Shown: positions 37,327 to 45,633 of the stretch, in pieces | Layout of the letters: every line of letters starts with the position of its first letter | How positions within the stretch are numbered: position 1 is the stretch's first letter | Source: Dyadobacter soli | GTDB taxonomy: Bacteria > Bacteroidota > Bacteroidia > Cytophagales > Spirosomataceae | DNA length: 64,000 nt | Direction of reading: 5' to 3' | Assembly: GCF_900101885.1 (NCBI RefSeq) | Contig: NZ_FNAN01000008.1 | Span: 124,001-188,000, forward strand | The notes under the pieces: generated by a model | The model's input: the letters and a program-made list of their open reading frames with translations, nothing else | The model's database searches: none | What the model was told of the DNA's origin: nothing | Made by a program: the position numbers and the translations under genes

Positions 37327-38493
37327 TTACTTATTATCAATCAATCCACGCCCGCTTTTTCTGATCACGCCTTCTTTGGCAAGTTTCACCGAAAGCACGT
37401 CCAGGACGCCATTCACAAACTTACCACTTTTTGGGGTACTGTACCTTTTTGCGATCTCAATAAACTCATTAATGGTGACTTTCACGGGGATACCCGGAAA
37501 ATGAATGAGCTCGGCAAGGGCTGTTTTGAGGATAATAAGATCTACCAATGCGATCCTTTCCAGCTCCCAGTTTTTCAGCTGGTCATCCAGATAAACATCG
37601 TACTGGTCGCTTTCCTTCACCACGATTTTGCAAAGTTCTTCCACAAATGCCCGATCTTCTTCCCAATCCTTGGTCAGAGGTGCAAGCTGAAATGTATGTG
37701 CTAAATCGGCAGTACGCAAAGTTTTGATCGCAAGGCTGCGGATCAGCTCGCTGTGGTCTGCCCAGTAAAGGTCGCGTTGTTCGAGGTAATCGAGTGAAAC
37801 CTCGTGTTTGAGGATAATCTGACGCAGAATGTGCTGAATGAGCTCCTGGTCCTCCTCCGGCGTATGCGTCGCCGATTTGCAATATGTTTCGTAGGTTTCG
37901 TCCTTCCGCAAACCCTCCCGGTAAATCTTCCGGATAAGGTTCATTTCGTTGGTCCAGTTGATACCGCTGCGGATAATCTCCTCTTCCAGCGCCTTATCTT
38001 CCTGCAAAACCTTGATCACCCGGTTGGTATCCAGTCCTGAATCTTTCGGGAATGGCGCCTCGGGGTCTTCGTACCTGCGCTCGCGGTCGATTTTTGCCTG
38101 GTGTGCTAGTTCAATCAGCATCGACAGGATTCTGATAAAGTCGACGTAAATCGTCTCCGTTTCATTCAAAACCCTTCTAACGAGTTTTTCTCCATCCGTA
38201 TTCGTCTGCCGGTTGTATGCTTCATAGGCCGATTGGGCCACTCTCAGCACCCGATCGGGAAGTTCTTCGTCGCCGTTCGGCTTACCATTCTTGATAAACT
38301 CGTCGAGCGTCATGTTCGCGAGCCGCTTCATGCCCGAGAGCTTCTTTTTGTCCTGAAACTCCATCGAGTTCAAGTCGGGAGCAAATGCCTCTTCAATCTG
38401 ATCGAGTGCCAGTAAACGGTTCGCATCGGCTGTAAGTTGCCGCGCATAAAGTGCCTGAACCGCCTTGGTTCTTAGTAATCTTCTATTCAGCAT
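37327..38493 (-). CDS. nusB: NusB-family transcription antitermination factor, long Bacteroidota form
   Basis: 388 aa, more than twice the Escherichia coli NusB. It begins MLNRRLLRTKAVQALYA, the NusB RNA-binding N terminus. The C-terminal 130 residues hold the core helical fold (ELIRSLAIKTLR, DLIILKTALAELIHFPGIPVKVTINEFIEIAKRYSTPKSGKFVNGVLD). The middle is a lineage-specific insert. It acts with NusE at boxA in rRNA antitermination. It is the first gene of the row, with its own promoter. Confidence 0.95.
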   Translation of the reverse strand: MLNRRLLRTKAVQALYARQLTADANRLLALDQIEEAFAPDLNSMEFQDKKKLSGMKRLANMTLDEFIKNGKPNGDEELPDRVLRVAQSAYEAYNRQTNTDGEKLVRRVLNETETIYVDFIRILSMLIELAHQAKIDRERRYEDPEAPFPKDSGLDTNRVIKVLQEDKALEEEIIRSGINWTNEMNLIRKIYREGLRKDETYETYCKSATHTPEEDQELIQHILRQIILKHEVSLDYLEQRDLYWADHSELIRSLAIKTLRTADLAHTFQLAPLTKDWEEDRAFVEELCKIVVKESDQYDVYLDDQLKNWELERIALVDLIILKTALAELIHFPGIPVKVTINEFIEIAKRYSTPKSGKFVNGVLDVLSVKLAKEGVIRKSGRGLIDNK

Positions 38494-38604
38494 AAGCCGG
38501 AATACTATTTGGATAAAAGGTACAGTAAATCAAAGAACGTGTCTGCATGTATTGCAAGGCCATTCTGTGCTGTACCCCGCATGGATTGTTTTTAAAATCG
38601 ACCG

Positions 38605-38612
38605 CAAAATTA
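38605..38612 (-). promoter_or_regulatory. -7 promoter element for the nusB row
   Basis: The minus strand reads TAATTTTGC, matching TAnnTTTG plus C. The start is predicted near 38598-38601, with a leader of about 105 nt. It is back to back with the exporter promoter. Confidence 0.5.
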
Positions 38613-38653
38613 GACTATTTTGTTCACAATCGGAAAATTGGGACGCGTCGTTT

Positions 38654-38661
38654 TAATTTTG
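38654..38661 (+). promoter_or_regulatory. -7 promoter element for the ABC exporter
   Basis: TAATTTTGC at 38654-38662 is an exact TAnnTTTG match. The leader would be about 62 nt to the GTG at 38728. Confidence 0.5.
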
Positions 38662-38727
38662 CAACGTTTTGGTAAAATAGGATGTTGGCTAGAAAGCGTC
38701 CAGCACGGCTGATCAAAATCTGAACCG

Positions 38728-40509
38728 GTGAAAGCATTAAAATCTCTCAATAAATATTTGTGGAAATATAAATGGTACCTCATCCTGGGTATCATTTTTA
38801 CGATCATCTCGAACCTTTTCGGCATTATCCCCGCCCAGCTCGTGCGTTATGCGCTCGACCTGGTGATCGAGACATTGGATATTTATTACCTCTACAATGG
38901 CGTATCGCTGCAAAGTGATATGTATGACATTTTTGCGTTCAGCATTCTGCTCTACGGCTTCCTGATCCTGCTCATGGCACTGCTCAAAGGGATATTCCTT
39001 TTCCTGGTGCGGCAAACGATCATCGTCATGTCACGCCACATCGAATTCGAGCTCAAAAACGATATTTACAAGCATTACCAGACGCTTCCCGCCGCCTTTT
39101 TCCGCCGCCACAGCACGGGCGACCTTATGGCGCGCATTTCGGAAGATGTCAGCAACGTCCGCATTTACGTCGGCCCGGCACTGATGTACGGCATTAACCT
39201 CATCGTGCTGTTTTTCCTGGTGATCTCTTATATGGTCTCCGTCAGTCCGAAGCTGACGCTCTACGTGCTACTGCCATTGCCTGTACTTTCGGTGAGTGTA
39301 TACATAGTCAACAGCATGATTATGAAGCGTTCGCAGGAAATTCAAAAGCAACTTTCCGCATTATCGACCTATGTACAGGAAGCATTTTCAGGTATACGCG
39401 TGATCAAATCCTTCGTACAGGAGGACCGGTCTTATACCAATTTTCAAAAGGAGGCCGAAGTTTTCAAAAACAAATCACTCGGTCTTACCAAAGTCGATGC
39501 ATTCTTCTACCCGATGATTGTCCTTTTGATAGGTCTGAGTAACATCCTGGTCATTTTTATTGGTGGTCAGGAAATTATCAACGGCCGCCTCACACCGGGT
39601 AACATTACCGAGTTCATATTGTATGTGAATATGCTTACCTGGCCGGTAATGGCATTGGGCTGGACTACGAGCCAGATCCAGCGCGCCGCATCGTCGCAGC
39701 TCAGGATCAATGAATTTTTGGATGAAAAAACGACGCTGGTATCTGAGAAAAACGTCAGCAGAACTGTGAATGGCAAGGTCACCTTCCGCCACGTTGGCTT
39801 CGTTTACCCCGATTCGGGCATTAAAGCGTTGCATGATTTTGATCTGACAATCGAAGCGGGTGAAAGCGTAGCAATCCTCGGCACGACGGGCTCGGGAAAA
39901 AGTACATTAGCGCATTTAATGTGCCGCCTTTACGATCCTACCGAAGGCCAGATCCTGATCGACGACATTCCGATGAAGGACTACGAAGTCCGCGGCTACC
40001 GTCGCCAGATCGGTTACGTCCCGCAGGACGTGTTCCTCTTTTCGGACAGTATTCAGAACAACGTCCGGTTCGGCACGGAAGATATGCCTTTTGAAAGGAT
40101 AGAGCAGGCTGTGAAAGACGCCGATTTGTATAACAACATCAAAGACTTCCCGCAAGGCTACGAAACCATGCTCGGCGAAAGGGGCATTACGCTTTCCGGT
40201 GGCCAGAAACAACGCCTTTCGATCGCCCGCGCCATTGCCCGCGACCCAAAAATTCTTGTCCTCGACGACTGTCTTTCAGCGGTAGATACCAACACCGAGA
40301 ACATCATCCTCAACAACATGAAGCGGATCATGGACCAGCGCACTTCCGTGATCATTTCACACCGCGTCTCCTCCGCTAAGCTCGCCGATAAAATCGTAGT
40401 TCTGGACGACGGCCGCATTGTCGAACAAGGCACTCATGCAGAGCTCATGGCATTGAATGGCGCTTATAAAGAACTGTATGAGAAGCAGTTGATCTCAGAA
40501 GAGGTGTAA
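38728..40509 (+). CDS. ABC exporter, fused permease and ATPase (MdlA-like)
   Basis: 593 aa with a GTG start. Six transmembrane helices fill the first 310 residues (type I exporter fold). The nucleotide-binding domain has Walker A GTTGSGKST, Q-loop YVPQDVFLF and signature LSGGQKQ. Walker B is ILVLDDCLSAVD: the usual catalytic Glu is Asp, as in MdlA and in the degenerate half of heterodimeric exporters. It probably exports a lipid or drug-like compound. No partner half-transporter is adjacent. It ends 1 bp from the convergent repressor gene. Confidence 0.93.
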   Translation: MKALKSLNKYLWKYKWYLILGIIFTIISNLFGIIPAQLVRYALDLVIETLDIYYLYNGVSLQSDMYDIFAFSILLYGFLILLMALLKGIFLFLVRQTIIVMSRHIEFELKNDIYKHYQTLPAAFFRRHSTGDLMARISEDVSNVRIYVGPALMYGINLIVLFFLVISYMVSVSPKLTLYVLLPLPVLSVSVYIVNSMIMKRSQEIQKQLSALSTYVQEAFSGIRVIKSFVQEDRSYTNFQKEAEVFKNKSLGLTKVDAFFYPMIVLLIGLSNILVIFIGGQEIINGRLTPGNITEFILYVNMLTWPVMALGWTTSQIQRAASSQLRINEFLDEKTTLVSEKNVSRTVNGKVTFRHVGFVYPDSGIKALHDFDLTIEAGESVAILGTTGSGKSTLAHLMCRLYDPTEGQILIDDIPMKDYEVRGYRRQIGYVPQDVFLFSDSIQNNVRFGTEDMPFERIEQAVKDADLYNNIKDFPQGYETMLGERGITLSGGQKQRLSIARAIARDPKILVLDDCLSAVDTNTENIILNNMKRIMDQRTSVIISHRVSSAKLADKIVVLDDGRIVEQGTHAELMALNGAYKELYEKQLISEEV

Positions 40510-40510
40510 A

Positions 40511-41278
40511 TTACTTAATCAGCTTCTTCATTTCCTGCCGCAATTCCCGCATTTCCAAATGCAGGCTTTGCAAACTCACTTCCGTTTTATCTTCTTCCAA
40601 ACCGAAGGATAATTTGCTATTCACCTGCCATACTTCGCGGATCTCGTTGCGGTCGACGCGGATCGGAGCGTAATCGGGGTTCAGCGAAATGAGGTTCACA
40701 AAAGACGAATCCTTCTCTTTCCGGATCTTTTTGACCAGCACGCTGTCGACCGTCACCACTACATACATATACTTGTCATTCAGCGTGTCCCAATCATCAA
40801 CCGCGCGCGCCCAGATCCATTCACCCGACTGCAACGCGGGCGTCATACTGTCCCCATCCACCTGAAAACCTCTGAATGTAGCATTGCGGTATTCCGGCAG
40901 CGGGATCGTGAAGGCAGGCAATGCTTCAAACCATTGAGCGTCGCCAATATTGTTGGGATAACCGGCGGCAGCCTTCGCGCTGACCAGCACAATGTTATCC
41001 TTACCGGCCTGATCGACCGTCACAACCTTTGGATTGACGAAGACCTTATCCGCATAAAGGTACTTCTGCGGACTATCCCCAAACAGCCAGAGCGGATTGA
41101 TATTGTATTTTTTGAGCAGCTCTTTCACTACCTGCCCGGGTATGCGCGTACGCCCGCGTTCGATGTCCGCAGTGGTGGCGCTGATCCCGAGTTCTTCGGC
41201 AAATGCCGCCTGGGTCAGATTGAGCTCCTCCCTGATTTGTTTGAAACGCCTGAATTCTTCATCAATAGCCATAAGCAT
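40511..41278 (-). CDS. XRE-type repressor with S24 (LexA/CI-like) self-cleavage domain
   Basis: 255 aa (a second ATG at 41272 gives 253). The HTH is at about 12-45 (LNLTQAAFAEELGISATTADIERG). The C-terminal S24 domain carries the catalytic Ser in GDSM (Ser144) and Lys in VLVKKIR (Lys183), and a likely Ala-Gly cleavage site in KAAAGY (105-106). The last 25 residues may form a coiled coil. It is divergent from the pol IV-dnaE pair. By analogy with LexA/CI it should repress that pair until RecA-stimulated cleavage. It is not a canonical LexA because its HTH is XRE-type. Confidence 0.9.
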   Translation of the reverse strand: MLMAIDEEFRRFKQIREELNLTQAAFAEELGISATTADIERGRTRIPGQVVKELLKKYNINPLWLFGDSPQKYLYADKVFVNPKVVTVDQAGKDNIVLVSAKAAAGYPNNIGDAQWFEALPAFTIPLPEYRNATFRGFQVDGDSMTPALQSGEWIWARAVDDWDTLNDKYMYVVVTVDSVLVKKIRKEKDSSFVNLISLNPDYAPIRVDRNEIREVWQVNSKLSFGLEEDKTEVSLQSLHLEMRELRQEMKKLIK

Positions 41279-41314
41279 GTGCGATGATTACCGGTTGACA
41301 ATGTCTTGACTCCT

Positions 41315-41322
41315 CAAACATA
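41315..41322 (-). promoter_or_regulatory. -7 promoter element for the XRE-S24 repressor
   Basis: The minus strand reads TATGTTTG, an exact TAnnTTTG match, with a start near 41308-41311 and a leader of about 30 nt. An imperfect dyad GGAATATTTCC lies at 41335-41345, where the -33 box would be. Confidence 0.5.
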
Positions 41323-41353
41323 CAAAATATTTTGGAATATTTCCTTTTACTAA

Positions 41354-41387
41354 ATGGATATGATCCATATATTTGGATTAAATCCAT
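41354..41387. promoter_or_regulatory. Twin inverted repeats upstream of pol IV-dnaE, candidate repressor operators
   Basis: Site 1 (41354-41368) is ATGGAT-ATG-ATCCAT, a perfect dyad. Site 2 (41373-41387) is TTGGAT-TAA-ATCCAT, five of six pairs matched. Centres are 19 bp apart. The second site abuts the -7 element at 41387, so binding would block the promoter. The XRE-S24 product is the obvious candidate ligand. Confidence 0.6.
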
Positions 41388-41394
41388 AATTTTG
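41387..41394 (+). promoter_or_regulatory. -7 promoter element for the pol IV-dnaE operon
   Basis: TAATTTTG, an exact TAnnTTTG match 19 bp before the GTG at 41413, so the leader is only about 12-15 nt. The region for the -33 box is occupied by the inverted repeats. Confidence 0.55.
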
Positions 41395-41412
41395 TAAAAA
41401 CTCCAAACAGCA

Positions 41413-42642
41413 GTGGACCGTGCGATATTACATTTTGACCTGGATACCTTTTTCGTATCCGTAGAGCGCAAGCAGGACAGCCGGCTTGAAAACAAGCCCA
41501 TTCTCGTAGGTGGCACCGGCGACCGTGGCGTGGTGTCGGCTTGCAGCTATGAAACGCGGCAGTTTGGCGTGCATTCGGGCATGCCCATGAAGATGGCCCG
41601 TATGCTCTGTCCGGAGGCGACGGTCATTCGCGGGAATGGGGAAACGTATTCCAGGCACTCGAAAGAAGTGAGCGAGATCATCAGCCAGAATGTGCCGGTG
41701 TTTGAAAAAGCGAGTATCGATGAGTTTTACGCCGATTTGTCGGGCATGGAGAAATATTTCGATTGCTACGGCATGGCCACCGACCTGCGGAAACGCATTA
41801 TCCGGGAAACCGGCCTGCCAATTTCGTTCGGGCTATCGACCAACAAGCTGGTATCCAAGGTAGCGACCGGGGAAGCTAAGCCGAACAATCAGCTTAAAGT
41901 AGACCCCGGTACGGAAAAGACATTCCTGGCGCCGATGGAAGTACAGAAAATACCGATGGTAGGCGAAAAAATGGATCAGACGCTTCGAAACCTGGGAATT
42001 AGGTACGTGAAGACGATCCAGGAAATGCCGATGGAGATCATGGGACAGGTGCTGGGTAAAAACGGCATCGCACTCTGGAACCGCGCCAACGGGCTCGACA
42101 ACTCTCCTATTGTCCCATTTCACGAACGCAAATCGATTTCCAGCGAGCGGACTTTCGGGAAGGACACGGGTGATGTCCGAAAAATGCGGGAAATGGTACG
42201 GGCAATGGCGGAAACGCTGGCGTTTCAGTTGCGTACGGGCGAAAAGCTCACTTCTTGTGTTTCGGTCAAAATCCGGTATTCCGATTTCAACACTTTCTCC
42301 AAACAGCTGAAAATCGCCTACACCTCGGCTGATCATGTGCTCATTCCGCATATCGAACGGCTCTTCGACCAGCTTTACAACCGGCGGATGATGGTGAGAT
42401 TGGTAGGGGTCAGTTTCAGCGACCTGGTGACGGGAAACTATCAGATCAACCTTTTCGACGATACCGAAGAGCGGCTGAACCTCTACCAGGCTATGGATTA
42501 CATTAAAACCAAATACGCGTACAACAAAGACGGCGACCAGATCCTGACCTGGGCCAGCACAATGGGAATCTCGGACATCGGCGCTATGGGAAACTCCTTC
42601 AACGGCGAGCCGCCTATTATCCCGGCGCATAGGAATGCCTAG
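41413..42642 (+). CDS. dinB: Y-family translesion DNA polymerase (DNA polymerase IV type)
   Basis: 409 aa with a GTG start. Catalytic residues are visible in FDLDTFF (Asp9, Asp11) and SIDEFYAD (Asp103, Glu104). The palm/fingers, thumb (KIPMVGEKMDQTLRNLGI) and little-finger regions are complete. A clamp-binding pentapeptide QINLF is at 344-348, followed by about 60 more residues. It copies damaged templates at low fidelity. It is the first gene of an operon with the DnaE 21 bp downstream, divergent from the S24 repressor. This recalls lexA-imuB-dnaE2 cassettes, but here the Y-polymerase keeps its active site, unlike ImuB. Confidence 0.94.
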   Translation: MDRAILHFDLDTFFVSVERKQDSRLENKPILVGGTGDRGVVSACSYETRQFGVHSGMPMKMARMLCPEATVIRGNGETYSRHSKEVSEIISQNVPVFEKASIDEFYADLSGMEKYFDCYGMATDLRKRIIRETGLPISFGLSTNKLVSKVATGEAKPNNQLKVDPGTEKTFLAPMEVQKIPMVGEKMDQTLRNLGIRYVKTIQEMPMEIMGQVLGKNGIALWNRANGLDNSPIVPFHERKSISSERTFGKDTGDVRKMREMVRAMAETLAFQLRTGEKLTSCVSVKIRYSDFNTFSKQLKIAYTSADHVLIPHIERLFDQLYNRRMMVRLVGVSFSDLVTGNYQINLFDDTEERLNLYQAMDYIKTKYAYNKDGDQILTWASTMGISDIGAMGNSFNGEPPIIPAHRNA

Positions 42643-42663
42643 CGACGTTTCCTTTAAATACTC

Positions 42664-45633
42664 ATGTTACTCAACTGCCACTCTTATTTCAGCCTTCGAT
42701 TCGGGACGATTCCTGAGGATGAACTTCTTGCGCTTTGCAGGGAGAATGGGTACGACTGTGTCGCGCTGACGGACATTAACAACACGTCGGGGTGCCTGAA
42801 CTTTATCCGCATGGCGCCGAGGTTCGATATCAAACCTATTATCGGGATCGATTTCCGGAACGGGGTAACGCAGCAGTTTGTGGCATTAGCCAAGAATAAC
42901 AGTGGTTTCCAGGCATTGAACACCTATTTGTCGGCCCAGAAATTGGCGGATGCCCCATTCCCCGACCGCGCGCCGGAGATGGAGAATGTGGCATTTATTT
43001 ATCCTTTTGAAAAGATCAACAAAGAACGCCGCGAGCAGTTCCGGCCTAACGAATACATCGGCATTTCGATGCAGGAGCTGGATAAACTGCATTATTCGCC
43101 GCTGCACCGCTTTATGGACAGGCTGGTGATCCAGCAGCCGGTTACGTTTCGAAACAAAAAAGATTTCAATGCACACCGCTTGCTGCGCGCGATCGACGGT
43201 AATACGCTATTGAGCAAGCTGGCTGTTTCCGAAACCGGCAAAGAGAACGAGCAGATCGTACAGGCGAAAGTCCTGGAATATCATTTCAAACAAAAAGACT
43301 TCCGCGCGATCCTTGAAAACACCCGAAAGCTGATGGACGAATGCAATATCCGTTTCAGTTTCGGCAACGAACGCGAGCATCAGAACCTGAAAGTGTTCAG
43401 CAAAAGCGAAGAGGAAGATTTCAAACGGCTGAGATCGATGAGCTACGAGGCGCTTGGTTATCGGTATGGCGACAATATCACCGACGAAATTTTCGACCGC
43501 ATTGCCAAAGAGCTAGACATGATCCGGCAACAGAATTTCGTACCGTTTTTCCTGGTCAACCAGGACATTGTGAACTACGCCCGCCGCAAGGGCTATTACT
43601 ACGTCGGCCGTGGGAGCGGGGCGAACAGCATTATCGCCTATTTACTCAACATTACCAATGTCGACCCTATCGAGCTGGACCTGTATTTCGAGCGGTTTAT
43701 CAATTTGCATCGCAAAAACCCGCCCGATTTCGACATCGATTTCTCCTGGCGCGATCGCGAGGATGTGACGCGCTATATTTTTGATACTTATGGCAAAAAT
43801 GGTCAGGCGGCATTGCTGGCGACGTACAGCACTTTTCAGCACAGTTCTGCCGTACGCGAGCTTGGAAAGGTATTCGGTTTGCCCGCATATGAGATCGATG
43901 CATTGAGCAACGGCAAGTACGATCCTAAAAAGCTGGATCAGCTTTCCGGGCTGGTCGTCCGGTACGCCGATTACTTTCAAGGTAACAACCAGCCGAACCA
44001 TTTGAGCATTCACGCGGGCGGCATCCTGATTTCGGAGCGGCCAATGCATTATTTTACGGCAACCGACGTCCCGCCGAAAGGCTTTCCGACGACGCAGTTC
44101 GATATGGTGATCGCGGAAGATGTCGGCCTGAACAAATATGACATTCTGGGTCAGCGCGGGTTGGCTAAGATCAAGGAAACACTTGAAATCATCCGTTATA
44201 ACCGGCCGGAAGCTGCTGACTTCGATATTAATGACGTAAGAAAATTCAAAACCGACCCGAAGATCAATGACCTGATCCGGCAGGCGCAATGCATTGGCTG
44301 TTTCTACGTGGAATCACCGGCCATGCGGATGCTTTTGAAAAAACTGGAAGTGGACAACTACCTCGGACTCGTGGCGGCGAGCTCCATTATCCGGCCGGGC
44401 GTGGCCAAAAGCGGTATGATGCGCGAGTACATCCTGCGCCATCGCCATCCCGAAAAACGGAACGAAGCACACCCGCGCCTGCTGGAACTGATGGAAGAGA
44501 CTTACGGCATAATGGTGTACCAGGAAGACGTGATCAAGGTGGCGCATTACTTTGCGGGCCTTACGCTCGGGGAGGCCGATGTGATCCGGCGCGGCATGAG
44601 CGGCAAGTTTCGCGGGCGCGAGGAGTTCGAGCGGGTTAAGAAGAAGTATTTCAAAAACTGCCGGAGCAAGGGTTATGATGAGGAAATGACTATGGAAATC
44701 TGGAACCAGATCGCCAGTTTCGCCGGATTTGCATTCGCCAAAGGGCACTCCGCGTCGTATGCCGTCGAAAGCTACCAGACATTGTTCCTGAAAGCCTATT
44801 TCCCGTTGGAATTCATGGTAGCCGTTCTCAACAATGGCGGCGGCTTTTACGCGCCCGAGCTGTACATACACGAGGCGCGCATGCTCGGTGCGCTTGTACA
44901 TGCGCCCTGCGTAAACCACAGCGAAGCGCAGGCGACCATCGAAGGCCATGAAATTTACCTCGGTATGCAGTTTTTGAATGCATTGGAGGCCAAAACCATT
45001 GAAAAGATCCTTAGCGCACGTACACAAGACGGCCCGTTCACCTCGCTGAACGACTTCCTGGACCGTGTACCTATTTCGATCGAACAATTGACGATCCTCA
45101 TCCGGATTGATGCATTCCGGTTTACAGGTATCGGCAAGAAAACGCTGCTTTGGAAGGCACATTTCCGGCTCAGTACCACGCCTGTGAAGGTACCGCAAAA
45201 GCAATTGTTCCACACAGAAATCAAAGATTTTGAACTGCCTGAGTTCCATTCCTCTATTCTCGACGATGCTTATGACCAGATCGAGCTGCTCGGCTTTCCG
45301 CTTTGCAGCCCGTTCAATCTGCTCAAAAATGCATTGCCGAAAAGCGTCATGTCGCGCGATCTGCATGATTACGTGAACCAGGAAGTGGTGCAATACGGCT
45401 ATCTGGTGGCGCTGAAAAATACCCGAACGGCGCGAGGCGAGTCGATGCAGTTCGGCACGTTCCTGGATTATGAAGGGCAATTTATCGATACCGTGCATTT
45501 CCCTACGGCTGCCGCCAAAGTGAATGGATCGGTGAAGGGTGTTTACAAAATCCGCGGTGTGGTGACGGAAGAGTTCGGTTTTTTAACGGTGGAAGTAGCG
45601 GAAATTACACGGATGGAGTCGGCCGAGCGGTAG
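42664..45633 (+). CDS. dnaE: DNA polymerase III alpha-like (DnaE-type), short error-prone candidate
   Basis: 989 aa, against about 1160 for replicative DnaE. The catalytic Asp residues are in PDFDIDF (357, 359) and NKYDILG (493). SGANSIIAYLL and FAKGHSASYA are conserved. A putative clamp motif QKQLF is at 845-849. The sequence ends soon after the OB domain, with no tau-binding tail. In the N-terminal PHP domain the first motif reads LNCHSYFSL (Asn for the first His) and ALTDINN (Ile for His), so metal binding is probably lost. Operon and divergent repressor suggest a translesion role, not bulk replication. Confidence 0.93.
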   Translation: MLLNCHSYFSLRFGTIPEDELLALCRENGYDCVALTDINNTSGCLNFIRMAPRFDIKPIIGIDFRNGVTQQFVALAKNNSGFQALNTYLSAQKLADAPFPDRAPEMENVAFIYPFEKINKERREQFRPNEYIGISMQELDKLHYSPLHRFMDRLVIQQPVTFRNKKDFNAHRLLRAIDGNTLLSKLAVSETGKENEQIVQAKVLEYHFKQKDFRAILENTRKLMDECNIRFSFGNEREHQNLKVFSKSEEEDFKRLRSMSYEALGYRYGDNITDEIFDRIAKELDMIRQQNFVPFFLVNQDIVNYARRKGYYYVGRGSGANSIIAYLLNITNVDPIELDLYFERFINLHRKNPPDFDIDFSWRDREDVTRYIFDTYGKNGQAALLATYSTFQHSSAVRELGKVFGLPAYEIDALSNGKYDPKKLDQLSGLVVRYADYFQGNNQPNHLSIHAGGILISERPMHYFTATDVPPKGFPTTQFDMVIAEDVGLNKYDILGQRGLAKIKETLEIIRYNRPEAADFDINDVRKFKTDPKINDLIRQAQCIGCFYVESPAMRMLLKKLEVDNYLGLVAASSIIRPGVAKSGMMREYILRHRHPEKRNEAHPRLLELMEETYGIMVYQEDVIKVAHYFAGLTLGEADVIRRGMSGKFRGREEFERVKKKYFKNCRSKGYDEEMTMEIWNQIASFAGFAFAKGHSASYAVESYQTLFLKAYFPLEFMVAVLNNGGGFYAPELYIHEARMLGALVHAPCVNHSEAQATIEGHEIYLGMQFLNALEAKTIEKILSARTQDGPFTSLNDFLDRVPISIEQLTILIRIDAFRFTGIGKKTLLWKAHFRLSTTPVKVPQKQLFHTEIKDFELPEFHSSILDDAYDQIELLGFPLCSPFNLLKNALPKSVMSRDLHDYVNQEVVQYGYLVALKNTRTARGESMQFGTFLDYEGQFIDTVHFPTAAAKVNGSVKGVYKIRGVVTEEFGFLTVEVAEITRMESAER

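Noticed and set aside
44314..45498. 394-codon minus-strand frame
   Set aside because: It is antisense to dnaE. The composition is low in normal domains, and the plus-strand product carries all polymerase motifs.
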